Shown here one piece after another: positions 20,767 through 29,974 of a DNA stretch of 64,000 nucleotides. This DNA is from Lactifluus volemus (Eukaryota > Basidiomycota > Agaricomycetes > Russulales > Russulaceae): positions 1,537,464 to 1,601,463 of the forward strand of contig WTXI01000006.1 of assembly GCA_022376515.1 (NCBI GenBank), given 5' to 3'. The position numbers and the translations under genes were made by a program. The notes under the pieces are model-generated. The model saw only the letters and a list, made by a program, of their open reading frames with translations, did no database searches and was not told the DNA's origin. Position 1 is the stretch's first letter, and every line of letters begins with the position of its first letter.

Positions 20767-21545
20767 CTATAATGGCATTGTACTTTGAACTGAGGTAGGG
20801 TAAACCACATTAGTTGTGGTGTTCAATGTCACCTTATTAAGATCAGTGTCAGGAAGTAATATCTTGAGGTTTTCAGGACTAGTTGTTCTGGAGAAAGCGA
20901 CATATAGTTGATCATGTGAGAAGACAGAGATATGGAGATCAAGACCAACATGGTCTACAGTTTGACCTTGTGAGCAGTAGATGCTCATCACAAATGCTAG
21001 TCAAAGAGGGTGTTGACATCTGTGAAGTTTAAAGGCAAAGAAGGTTGTGTCTGTAGATGGTGTTAGTGAGATCTGAGGAATAAGCACCATTTCTCCATTG
21101 TGGTCACCACTAATGAGAACGACTTGAAGAACATGGTCAGATTTTTATACTAATATCATATGTGATCCATTATGTAAGCCATGAGATAGAGTGAGGTTTT
21201 GAAGAAAAATCAGAGAACAGCCAATTTTGACTTGCAATTCTGTGAGAGGTAAACTGGAACAATTTTGAGAGTGCAAGAATTTGACAGAAAGATTGAGAGG
21301 ATCGAGAGTATTGCCATCAACACATAGTCTCATTCTCTCCACTGCAGTCCCCTTGGTCCTCTGTGACTTAAGGGCCCTTCACAGCTCCAGTTAAAATAAA
21401 ATGACTGTGATTTGTTGCCAAAGGGAAGAGTATTGGAGAGATACATCAATGATTGATTCTCTGTCTCCATGCACAACATAAGGTAATATTTGCTGATAAT
21501 CACCGCCAAAGACAATAGTGATACTACCAGCTGCTTTGATACAGT
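20767..21545 (-). pseudogene. Helitron-type PIF1 helicase remnant
   Basis: Three helicase pieces on the minus strand lie in the correct order. At 21545-21440, IVFGGDYQQILPYVV matches the LGGDFRQxLPVV motif. At 21240-21150, KIGCSLIFLQNL...GLHNGSHMI matches GCPxMLLRNLxPxxGLCNGTRL. At 20990-20830, MSIYCSQGQTVDHVGLDL and FSHDQLYVAFSR match the final motifs INKSQGQT and HGQLYVALSR. These are diagnostic of the PIF1-like helicase of Helitrons. The Rep domain and Walker A are missing, and a 75-bp LTR fragment (21324-21398) sits within it. Confidence 0.75.
21324..21398. repeat. Fragment of the 243-bp LTR family (copy 5)
   Basis: The last 75 bases of the family (TAGTCTCATTCTCTCCACTGCAG to AGTTAAAATA) lie within the helicase remnant. 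The terminal CA has become TA. Confidence 0.8.
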
Positions 21546-21830
21546 CATGATTAGTGATTGTGAGGATAGAGTCATATCCTTTTGACAGGGGTAGATTGGT
21601 TATCAAGTCTAGGGCTATTGTCTTAAAGGGGGTGGTGTTCCATTCAGTGGTGATTGGGAAGATGGGGATTTTGGGTTTGGTGGTATGGCTTTTTGTTGCT
21701 TAGCAGACAGCGCATCCTTGCACATAGTTCTTGATGAACTGTTTAATGTCAGGCCACCAATAGTTGCATGTGACTAGCAGGTAGGTGTAGAAAATTCCAG
21801 GTGTCCTGCTGTCTGGTGGTTGTGATAATG
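21546..21830 (-). pseudogene. Gypsy integrase remnant fused to the Helitron helicase
   Basis: On the minus strand the integrase zinc-binding region is visible (HYHNHQTAGH, a shift, YWWPDIKQFIKNYVQGCAVC read with one frame change). It is followed by LDLITNLPLSKGYDSILTIT and NHDCIKAA, nearly the same as the integrase core at 7935-8015. It runs directly into the helicase reading frame at about 21545. Confidence 0.7.
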
Positions 21831-22146
21831 TGTTATGGTTATGCAGGCCAGATGGCCCATTTCTTGCTATTTACCATCTATTTTTTGTCTTGTGTTACAA
21901 TCCTGATCTCCACTTCCCTGGCCAGCCCCCTATTTGGTTTCTAGGGGCTGTGCGTCACTTTTTTGGATGTGCTTTTGACTCACATATCTTAACTCAGCCC
22001 TTGAGTCAGTCACACTGAGTCAGTTCTTGAGTCATCAGAACTGACTCAGATACTTAGTCAATAGTTCTGACTATGTGTTTCCCTTGTAGGATAGTTGGTT
22101 AGCCTTCTGTATGCATAAATATGGCTCTGTGGACAAGCTAAAGCAG
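21831..22146 (+). repeat. 5' fragment of the 926-bp LTR family
   Basis: From TGTTATGGTTATGCAGGCC the sequence follows the first third of the complete LTR at 22763, including the run of TTGAGTCA/ACTGAGTCAG motifs and a CATAAATA box. Similarity stops at about 22146. Confidence 0.8.
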
Positions 22147-22257
22147 AAAGGGATGCGGGAGGGGGCATGAAAAGGCAAAAGTTCGAGTTGACTAAGTGAG
22201 GATGGGCTGAGGCAGAACAGTTGTTTAAGATACGCTATGGCGAAAAAAATAATTGAG

Positions 22258-22345
22258 CTTTTATGGTATAGTGGTAAACTGTCCAAGAGCCTTAATTTTT
22301 GTATGCACTGTTCGAGGGTTCAAATCCTGGCATGTACAATTGTCC
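22258..22345 (+). repeat. tRNA-like sequence, probable SINE head or tRNA relic
   Basis: An A-box-like word (TGGTATAGTGGTAAACTG) is followed about 45 bases later by a good B box (GGGTTCAAATCC). Both are internal RNA polymerase III promoter elements in tRNAs and tRNA-derived SINEs. The acceptor and T stems do not pair well, so it is not a working tRNA. Confidence 0.45.
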
Positions 22346-22432
22346 AAAAGTAGCTGTGAGTTGATTATGCAAGCAAGTGTGAGAAACTTTTACTGAAATT
22401 AATTAATTGACTGATTATTTTTTTTAAGGGGT

Positions 22433-22520
22433 AGGGCCGGGTCAGCCCCGGGTCGGGCCAGGGCCAGTTAATGCTGGCCCTCCAAGGGCCAGGGCCAACT
22501 GCAGAGTGGACCAGCCCCCG
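22433..22520. repeat. GC-rich GGGCCAGGGCCA repeat (copy 1)
   Basis: This is a sharply GC-rich block (GGGCCGGGTCAGCCCC, GGGCCAGGGCCAGTT, GTGGACCAGCCCC) in AT-rich DNA. A related block with the same words lies at 31118-31205 in the opposite order. Confidence 0.55.
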
Positions 22521-22762
22521 GACAGTCTAGTCAGGAGCCTTCGCTTCTTTTCACCTGTAGCTAGGTTGAGTAGAAGGAGTACTGTGAAGTATTCCTTCTC
22601 TGTGGAGATCTGGATGGCAAGCGCCTCTACCAGATGTTCAATACAGTCATTCAGGGGTTCTGCCACCTTTCAGTGGTGTGTGGGAGCTTGGACTTATGTT
22701 AGGGATTAGCTGTTCCTAGTTCCTAAGATAGGATCAAGTTGTTCAGGAGGGTCTAACAAAGA

Positions 22763-23688
22763 TGTTATGGTTATGCAGGCCGTCCAGCCCATTTCTTACT
22801 GTTTTCCATCCATTTTTCGACTTGTGTTATGACCTAGGATCCCTTTCCTTGGCCAGCCCCCTCTGTTTGACTTCTAGGGGCTGTGTGTCGCTGTTTTGGA
22901 CGTGTATTTGACTCAGGGATCATGACTCAAATCTTGAGTCAGCGTTCTTAACTCAGACCTTGAGTCAGACGCACTGAGTCAGTTCTTGAGTCATCAGAAC
23001 TGACTCAGGTCCTTAGTCAATGGTCTTGACTTTGCTACTTTACTGTGACCTTTGTAGGATAGTTGGCTGGCCCTCTGTACACATAAATAGGGCCCTGTAG
23101 ATGAGCTAAAGCCCCAGCTTCAGCTTCATTGAGAATCACAGCTTGTTGCTTGACACTCAATCTCCCTCTCTTTTTCTTGTGAATCCCCTCTTCATACCTT
23201 GATTAAGGTACCTTCGTGCCACAATCAGAACATCTGTTTGCCTGTTTACGCCTTGTAAACAAGCTCACAGACGCTCTGAACCTTGTACGAAATTGAGGGT
23301 GAAGGATTGTCTAATTCCTCCCCCTTTATTTCGCACAAACCTTAGTTCAACCTCCCACGAGTGTCCATAGAGGCGAGGCTTCTCCTCCCCCCTAAGTACA
23401 CTCGCGCCCACATTGCGGTTGAACTTACAGATCGTCCTTTGTCCATCTGCCACCATCTGTCCTATTTGGGAATGGTGACTCCGACTATCGCGTGCGCCGG
23501 CCCATCCTACCCACCTCACGCGATACGAACCTGAGAGTTCACACAGTCAAGTCTACCCTTCACAGGAACTTGCCTGCATGTTCTTAGATTGACTATTTGG
23601 TGTTGCTAGTCTTGTCCGACTCGCCGCAACAAATAGCCAGACCAGAAATGAAGCTCACTTTGAGCCATGGTCCCTGTGAACCGTGACA
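22763..23688 (+). repeat. Solo LTR, 926-bp family
   Basis: The unit starts TGTTATGGTTATGC and ends GAACCGTGACA, and is flanked by AAAGA on both sides (22758-22762 and 23689-23693). It has clustered GACTCA/TGAGTC motifs, a CATAAATAGGG box near 23083, and a downstream transcribed-looking region. Partial relatives lie at 17430 and 21831. No internal domain remains, so it is a solo LTR. Confidence 0.9.
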
Positions 23689-23693
23689 AAAGA

Positions 23694-24143
23694 CGCGAGT
23701 CTAAGTTGGGTCTAGCTAAGTTATAGCACTTAGAGAGCTTTGAGAGAGGAGGGGATCACAAGAGGATTGTGAGGAGGTTCAAGAGGCTAGTATTGAAGAG
23801 AAGTCCAAGCTGGAGAGCAAGGACACAAGACGAGGAGTCTTATATACTGTACAGGGCAAAGGGTGAGTGACATCAGTAATGATGTCATGAGCCTGGGTCT
23901 AACTACGACATCATCAAAGTTCTAGGCTAATGATGTCATAAGGGTCACTATGAGTCAAGAACACGCTGTTCTGTGTCATACAATGTGAGGCTCTGTCTGT
24001 AAGCAAGAATATAGACGGAAATGAAAAACACGAGGCAACAGGGAGACATAGGTCCAGACAAATCCATAACACAAAGTCTAAGGGGACAAGCTACAATGGG
24101 CCAGTATTTATACTACTATGGTGTGACACTGAGTCAGAGATTC
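23694..24143 (-). repeat. LTR-like sequence interrupted by the copia element
   Basis: Read on the minus strand this stretch resembles an LTR. It has GACTCA and TGATGTCA motifs, a TATA box (GTATATAAGACTCC, complement near 23848) and a CT-rich leader. The copia element is inserted into its far side, so the remainder probably continues at 29944 with the palindrome there. The ends were not established. Confidence 0.35.
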
Positions 24144-24285
24144 TATTCGGTTATGGACGTGACCCGAGATGGTGACAGTGAGAAATTAAGGGGGAAAAGA
24201 TTAGATTGCACTTTCGGATCATGACCCCGACTACTTATACTAAACTAAGGTCTAAGTGACATAATCCTCGGATGTATCCGTAATA
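24144..24285 (-). repeat. 3' LTR of the copia element
   Basis: This 142-bp LTR is identical to 29802-29943 except at 24261 (A, where the other has G). The ends are TATT...AATA instead of the usual TG...CA. Confidence 0.92.
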
Positions 24286-24384
24286 CTCCTCCTTGTCACG
24301 CATGGCCTCCTTTCAATGTATAGTGCGAGTCAATAAGAAACAAAGAGAACAAAAAAGAAAAGAAAAGAAAAAAGAACAAAATCC

Positions 24385-25260
24385 CTAAGAGGAATGCTCC
24401 TCCTCACTCTCAACACCGACAACGCGCAGTCCTAATAGCTTCCTGATCCGACAGAAATCGTTCTTGGCCAGTGGTTTCGTCATGATATCTGCCGCATTTT
24501 CGCTAGAGCGAATACGAGCGACGGCGATGTCCTTGCAGGCAACCAAATCACGTATGTGGTGATATTTGACACGGATGTGTTTGATACGCGAATGCCAGAC
24601 ATGGTCTTCGGCAATGATGGATGCAGCGTGGTTATCGCAGTGGATGGTAGTGGGATTGGATATGGCAAAACCAAGGCCTTCGAGTAGCTGTCTTAGGAAG
24701 ATGGCTTCATGTGAAGCGTCGTGGAGTGCGATGTATTCAGCGTAGCAGGACGAGTCCGCCACAGTACGCTGTTTGCGTGAGCTCCAAGATACGACACCTG
24801 AGCCAAGACTATAGCAGTAGCCAGAGATGGACCGACTGCTGGTTGTGCAACTGGCATAGTCGGAGTCCGAGAATCCACCAAGGCAAGGAGGAGTGTTACC
24901 GCCGAGTACTAATGATAGAGAACGAGTTCCTTTTAGGTAGCGTAGTACTCTGATGGCAGCCCCCCAGTGCTCCGGACGGTAACAGTCCAAAAAGGTGGAG
25001 AGTCGGCTCACTGCGTAGGCAATGTCGGGGCGCGTGCCGATAGCAATGTACATCAGCGACCCAACAAGTTCACGGTAGGGAGTGTGGGCCATCCAATCAG
25101 TCACGGAAGACGGAATTGGAATCGACTTGTCAGGTCGTTCCAAGACAACTCCAGCGGCCATCAGAGTGTCGGCGGGATGAGCATCAAGCTGACCGAACTT
25201 ATCCAGGACCTGGTCGATCATCAGTGTTTGGCATAGCGCGATGCTACGACTGGGGCGGTG
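24385..25260 (-). pseudogene. copia RNase H / pol C-terminus
   Basis: The region between reverse transcriptase and RNase H is clear (YRELVGSLMYIAIGTRPDIA, AVSRLSTFLDCYRPEHWGAA, RVLRYLKGT), followed by the RNase H domain (GFSDSDYASCTTSSRSISGY, SSRKQRTVADSSCYAEYIAL, TIHCDNHAASIIA, KHIRVKYHHIRDLV). It is in frame with the upstream reverse transcriptase but separated by a TGA at 25261-25263. It ends with an acidic tail, ESEEEHSS. Confidence 0.9.
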
Positions 25261-26355
25261 TCAGGTCATTGAGATGCCGAGAGCGAACTTCGCCGGACCA
25301 AGCGCAGAAATCTCCCATTTGGTGCGCAGTTGTGTATGGAAACGGGAATTCTCTTCGGGCGATGATGCGATGGCGATGATGTTGTCCACATGCACAGCGA
25401 AGAGGACAGTCCCGGAAGGGGTGGTACGACGGTAAATGCACCATTCACACGGGAGCCGCATGAACCCCCATTGTTCTACCGCAGCGTTGAATGTAGCATT
25501 CCACACACGACTTGCCTGCTTCATGCCATAAATGCTCTTCATGAGCTTCATGACATGATCCTCTTTCCCGTCGACCGCAAAGCCAGGAGGCTGCTCTAGA
25601 AACATGGTTTCTGACTCAGGCAGGATACCATGAAGGAATGCGGTTTTCACATCAAATTGTTGCACGTCCCAGTCAAGGGAGGCAGCGAGATGAAGGAGCA
25701 CCCGGAACAATTCCAGTCGAGCAGTTGGCGCGGACACTTTGTCGTAGTCGACTCCGTGTTGTTGAGCGTAACCCTTGGCAACGTAGCGAACCTTGTACCG
25801 AATAATGTTGCCAGCATCGTCGCGTTTACGTTTGCAGACGAGCTTCCCTTTCAGGACACGCTGACCGCGCGGGACGTGGGTACGGGGTACGAGGACGAAT
25901 ACGTTCAGGTCTTCAAGGGATTTGAGTTCTTCACGACCACTGGCAATCCAGTATTCGCGCTCAGGTGACGCAAGCGCTTCCGACCAGGAAGGGTTGTCGT
26001 TATCGGAAAGAACTGGAGTGGTGGAGCCAGACGCGAGGGCATGAAGTACGACATCAACGGATGGAAGGGAGGAATCGGCGACGAGGGGGATTAGGACATG
26101 AGAGTCCCGAAACGGGGCAAATTCAGCAAGCAATGCAGTTGCGTGGGAGGCAAGGCGGGCAGCAATGCGGGAAGAGCGGCGAGGAGCGGGAGGAGAAGAA
26201 GGAGAAACATTGATTGAAGAGTCAGGTAACGTAGTGGAAAGTCTAGGTACAGAATCTGTATTCGTAAGAGTCAAAGAAGGTAAAAGTAAAGTAGACGAGG
26301 CATTAGCAGAAGGCGACGGATTCTCAGGAGTTTGAGACGAATCTTGAGTCTGCAC
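25261..26355 (-). pseudogene. copia reverse transcriptase
   Basis: The RVT_2-type reverse transcriptase begins after a serine/proline-rich linker: WSEALASPEREYWIASGREE, RVLKGKLVCKRKRD, RYVAKGYAQQHGVDYDKVSA, FDVKTAFLHGILPES, QPPGFAV, KSIYGMKQASRVWN. The active-site loop reads LFAVHVDNIIAIAS, where the family has VDD. The second Asp codon is AAC, from a change at 25383 in a CpG. The frame ends at TGA 25261. Confidence 0.93.
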
Positions 26356-27050
26356 AATATCTTGAGGAGGTGAAAATGCATCTTGCTGTGGTGAAAACGA
26401 GCTTGAGGAGGTGAAAGCGAATCTTGAGGAGGTGAAAACGCATCTTGAGGTGGTGAAAGTGTAGCTTGAGGGACGACTTGAGGTGCTGGAGACGGTGTTT
26501 GAGGAAAAGACGGTGTTCTTTGTTGTGTGGATGATGGTATGTTTGTTGGAGAATGTGCTACAGTATTCGTGTTAACAGAGGAAGAAAGGCCAGAAATAAT
26601 GTCAGAAGGAGAAGGAGAACTAGTAGACGGAGAAAGAGAGTTAAAAGGTAAATTTTGGGTAGGGGGTGGAAGGCCAGCAGGCGTGTTCTGCGGCACGGGC
26701 AGAAAAACAGGTAAGTATGGAAAAGCAGGCACAAAAAGAGGATTGGGCATGGTAGGAACAGAATGCGGTGGATTGGAAAAAGAGAAATTGTGGTAATTGG
26801 AAGGAAAAACAGGTAGGGAGGGCGGTTGAGGTGGTAGAGAAACATGTGGCATCGGGGGCAGTTGTGTTGTTATTTGCGTAGGGATCGGTAGGGGAGGATG
26901 CAGAGGCGTTTGCGGAGAGGACGGGAGGGGTGGTGGTGGGATAGCAGGTATGATAACACCTGGACGAAAAACACGAGGCTTGGAGTCGAGATGTTCCACA
27001 AAGACTATGTGGTATGAATCGAAAACCCGGTCGGCTTCACAATCCCAGAG
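26271..27050 (-). pseudogene. copia integrase-RT linker, proline/serine-rich
   Basis: After the integrase end (SRSY, a TGA at 27051-27053, then LWD...VFDSYHIVFVEHLDSKP) the frame runs through a long Pro/Ser linker. The linker holds a heptapeptide repeat of the type SPPQD[AS][FL], five units at about 26367-26470. The third unit is 20 and not 21 bases long, which shifts the frame into the reverse transcriptase frame. Confidence 0.8.
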
Positions 27051-27998
27051 TCAATATGACCTGGAGTTTAGTGCATAGCCAATCAGGATGGTGGAGATTG
27101 AGTGGGCGAAAACTTTGGGATGCTTGTGGAGAAGGAAGTAGGCAGAGCACCCAATTTCGCGAAGGTGGGAGAGAGATGGTTGTTTGCCGAACCAAAGTTC
27201 ATGGGGCGTACGGCCGTCGAGTGTATCCGAGGCCGTACGGTTTGTGAGATAAGCAGCAGTGAGGCAAAACTCATGCCACAAATCCAGTGGAGCATCGCAA
27301 GCAATCCGCATGGTGCGGGCTTTATGTAAAAGCGTGCGGTGCAAGCGTTCCACACGTCCGTTTTGGATGGATGTGTAAGGACCAGTGCGTTGGTGGACAA
27401 TGCCGTGAGCATCGCACCAGGCATGGCATGCATTAGAGATAAGCTCTCCGTTGTCGGTCAAGAAGACCTTCAATTGAGTGCCGGATTGCTTTTCAACGGA
27501 GCGGTGCCAAACTATTAGCGCATTCAGCACATCATCTTTAGCAGCTATCGGAATGCACCAAGCGAATGAAGAGTAATCATCAATGATGTTCATACAGTAC
27601 TTATGGCCAGAACGAGAAGTGACAGAGTAGGGACCACTAAGGTCAACATAAACTTTATGTAAAGGAGATGTGGATCGATCACCTTCCCGAAGCTTGGGGA
27701 CAGGCGTCTTGGATTGTTTGCCAAGAATACATGCAGCGCATTTGGGGGGCAAGGACGAGAGATCAATTCGCATCCCGCTCACCACCCCACGGCGTGCCAT
27801 GTCAATGAGGGTACGAAAATTGCAATGACCAAGGCGAAGATGCCAGGTCTCAATGTCCGGAGTGGGTGAATATACAGAAGGAAAGGCAGAATGTTCAGAA
27901 GGAGTTCGTTCAAGAAAACAGACAGTGAATAAAGAAGGCGGGGGGCGATAACCGAACCATGTGCAATGGTGGAGCCCCACATGTCTGTGAGCCAACAA
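27051..27998 (-). pseudogene. copia GAG-pre-integrase and integrase core
   Basis: The gag-pre-integrase zinc finger is visible (WHLRLGHCNFRTLIDMARRG, CAACILGKQSKTP). The integrase core follows with the D, D and E motifs: VYVDLSGPYSV, FLTDNGELISNA, IVHQRTGPYTSIQNGRVERL, and then WHEFCLTAAYLTNRT and ELWFGKQPSLSHLREIG. The frame is one base off the protease frame; the shift lies in about 27910-27965. The catalytic residues look intact. Confidence 0.9.
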
Positions 27999-28774
27999 GA
28001 TTCAGAGTTAAAGTGGCATGACAGACTGTTGTGACGACAAAGTGTCAGTACGGAAACGAGACGGACACGGCTGGAAGGAATGAAAAGAGCATCGCGAAGG
28101 GTAATAACACGCCCAGGGGCAACGGGGATATCGATGGAGCCCATGCCGACAGCGTAAACGCAAGCTCCCCCAAGTCCCTTTATCGGGCGGGGAGGAATCG
28201 AAATGAAGGAGGAAAAATCGGAGCATACCGGTGATATATGGCATGTAGCCCCCGTATCAAGAAGGAAAGGAGAGGAAACAGAATCAGCCGCAGAGGCGGC
28301 AAACGCAGAAGCAGTCAAAGACCCGTTAGGTCGAGCGAGTAAAGAAGTTATGTCGTCGTCATCATCTAACGCAACAAGCGCTTCCCAATTGTCACCAGAA
28401 TCGAGAGTAACCTCTTCGATCCGTGCAGATGTGGTAGCAGGAGCCACGGACGCAGTCGCGGACGACGAGGTGACAGGCACGATAGAGTAAGTAACACCAT
28501 TTACGGTGACAGTGGAAGGGGTTGAAGTAGGCGTGGATGAGGTTGTGTGAGAGGCGACAGTCGTGGCGACGTTGGCCGAATGCGTTTGAGGCGTCCGCTG
28601 GGTGCGTGGCCGCGCGGCGGCTTGAGCGGTGCGAGCTTCTTCAATCGTACGACCGGCCATTTTTCCACCTGGTTGGATGCAAAAGTCGATCGTGTGTCCG
28701 ACTCGCCTGCAGTTGGAACAGGTGGGTCGCGGCGGGCGATCGCGCGAATTTTGGTTTTGAGAGTTGGTATTGGA
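27779..28774 (-). pseudogene. copia zinc knuckle and aspartyl protease
   Basis: Directly after a TGA at 28775-28777 the frame continues with a CCHC knuckle, TCSNCRRVGHTIDFC. It then has a Thr/Ser-rich linker and the protease with PFLLDTGATCHISPVCSDFS. The DTGA catalytic motif is intact. The frame is lost near 27930, before the gag-pre-integrase part. Confidence 0.88.
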
Positions 28775-29629
28775 TCAAGCGACCAGGGCGGTGGACGAGG
28801 CATCAGTATAGGCCTCCAGTCCTTGATCACCACATCGTTGAATGAGGTCTTCTTTGGACTCGATGCATTGTATAATGGTGGCGGAGGTACAGTTGGGGTC
28901 GAGCGTCATTGTTCGTATCGTGGATTGTAGCTCACGAAATTCTAATCCTAGGGAATAAAGAATGTCAGTGCACAACATGCAATCGGCGTCGTAAGGACCA
29001 AGGTTGACGATGGATTGGTGGAGAGCTTTGATGACTTGAAGCATTTGGGTGAGTGGAGTGCTGCGACGGAAATGAGTTTCAGAGAGTTTCTTGTTGAAGA
29101 TGACATGTGCGTGGAGCCCGAGTTTTTCGTGTCGGTTGCATAATACGTTGTATATGTCGTGGGCAAGTTTGAGGGAGGAAATGAGGTCGTAATCATAAGT
29201 TGAGATGTGTTGAATGATGAAGCCGCGTAGCGAGTTATTGTTTGTCCACCAAACCCAGCTGTTGGCTATTTTGAGATTAGGGTTGGGTGGCGAGAGGGAC
29301 CCATTCAACCAAGGGTCAAGTCCCGTCCTGCTAGCAAGAGTTTCGAGGCGATGACTCCATTCGGACCAGTTCGAGGATCGAAGATCCAGCACGAGTGTCG
29401 ACGGCCAGGAGTGGTCGCTGATGTAGCGTTCGGTAAGGGGAATATCATTGGCAGAGAAAGACAGCATGATATGTGAGGAGGTGGAGGATGAGGATGTTGT
29501 CCCAGAAGAAGTGACGGAAGCAGTAGAGGTCGACGTAGAAACAGTCCCAGAGGGGTTGGTTGTACCTGTCGACGCGGCTGCTCCAGCTGCTCCAGGACCA
29601 GATGCGGGTGTGGACGAAGGAGTGGACAT
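28775..29629 (-). pseudogene. copia gag
   Basis: A 284-codon open frame on the minus strand starts MSTPSSTPASGPG and has a low-complexity Ser/Thr N-terminus. It then has a gag-like helical region (LDLRSSNWSEWSHRLETLAS, WVWWTNNNSLRGFIIQHIS, LCNRHEKLGLHAHVIF). The frame ends at a TGA that lies in frame with the zinc knuckle. Confidence 0.85.
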
Positions 29630-29801
29630 ATTGAATTGATCTTATGTAGTGGAGAACGGGTATTAGGTATATGTATGCGCCTATATGCATTTTATGTTTG
29701 CCATATGAATAAGTTAATATGATGAGATGGCAGATGCGAAGGGCAGGAAGGGATAAAGGGGAGAAAAAAGGATTCAGCGGTAGGCACCAGGGCCCATAAC
29801 C

Positions 29802-29943
29802 TATTCGGTTATGGACGTGACCCGAGATGGTGACAGTGAGAAATTAAGGGGGAAAAGATTAGATTGCACTTTCGGATCATGACCCCGACTACTTATACTA
29901 AACTAAGGTCTAAGTGACGTAATCCTCGGATGTATCCGTAATA
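29802..29943 (-). repeat. 5' LTR of the copia element
   Basis: This 142-bp partner of 24144-24285 matches it at 141 of 142 positions by direct reading. Confidence 0.92.
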
Positions 29944-29949
29944 ATTCCC

Positions 29950-29974
29950 AGGCATGTCACAGTGTGACATGCCT
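29950..29974. repeat. 25-bp inverted repeat
   Basis: AGGCATGTCACA and TGTGACATGCCT are perfect 12-bp arms around a single G. It lies three bases outside the copia target duplication, so the element landed next to a palindrome. Confidence 0.8.

Larger units (their letters stand above)
24144..29943 (-). mobile_element. Ty1/copia LTR retrotransposon, nearly complete, inactivated
   Basis: This is a 5.8-kb element on the minus strand with two 142-bp direct LTRs that differ at one base. The 4-bp word ATTC flanks both ends (24140-24143 and 29944-29947). A purine tract (ACAAGGAGGAG on the minus strand) lies just upstream of the 3' LTR, and a TGGGCCC-containing possible primer-binding site lies just inside the 5' LTR. 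The order is gag, zinc knuckle, protease, integrase, reverse transcriptase, RNase H, as in copia. Three in-frame TGA codons, two frameshifts and an Asp-to-Asn change in the polymerase motif inactivate it. Confidence 0.93.

Noticed and set aside
22258..22345. Functional tRNA gene
   Set aside because: A and B boxes are present but the T stem and acceptor stem do not pair, so a SINE or relic is more likely.
27900..27970. Programmed -1 frameshift between copia protease and integrase
   Set aside because: The shift lies just before the GAG-pre-integrase zinc finger, where copia elements normally have one continuous frame, and no clear slippery heptamer with a downstream structure is seen; mutation is simpler.
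24711..28930. Many plus-strand open frames across the copia element
   Set aside because: They are antisense shadows of the well-supported copia pol and gag frames on the minus strand.
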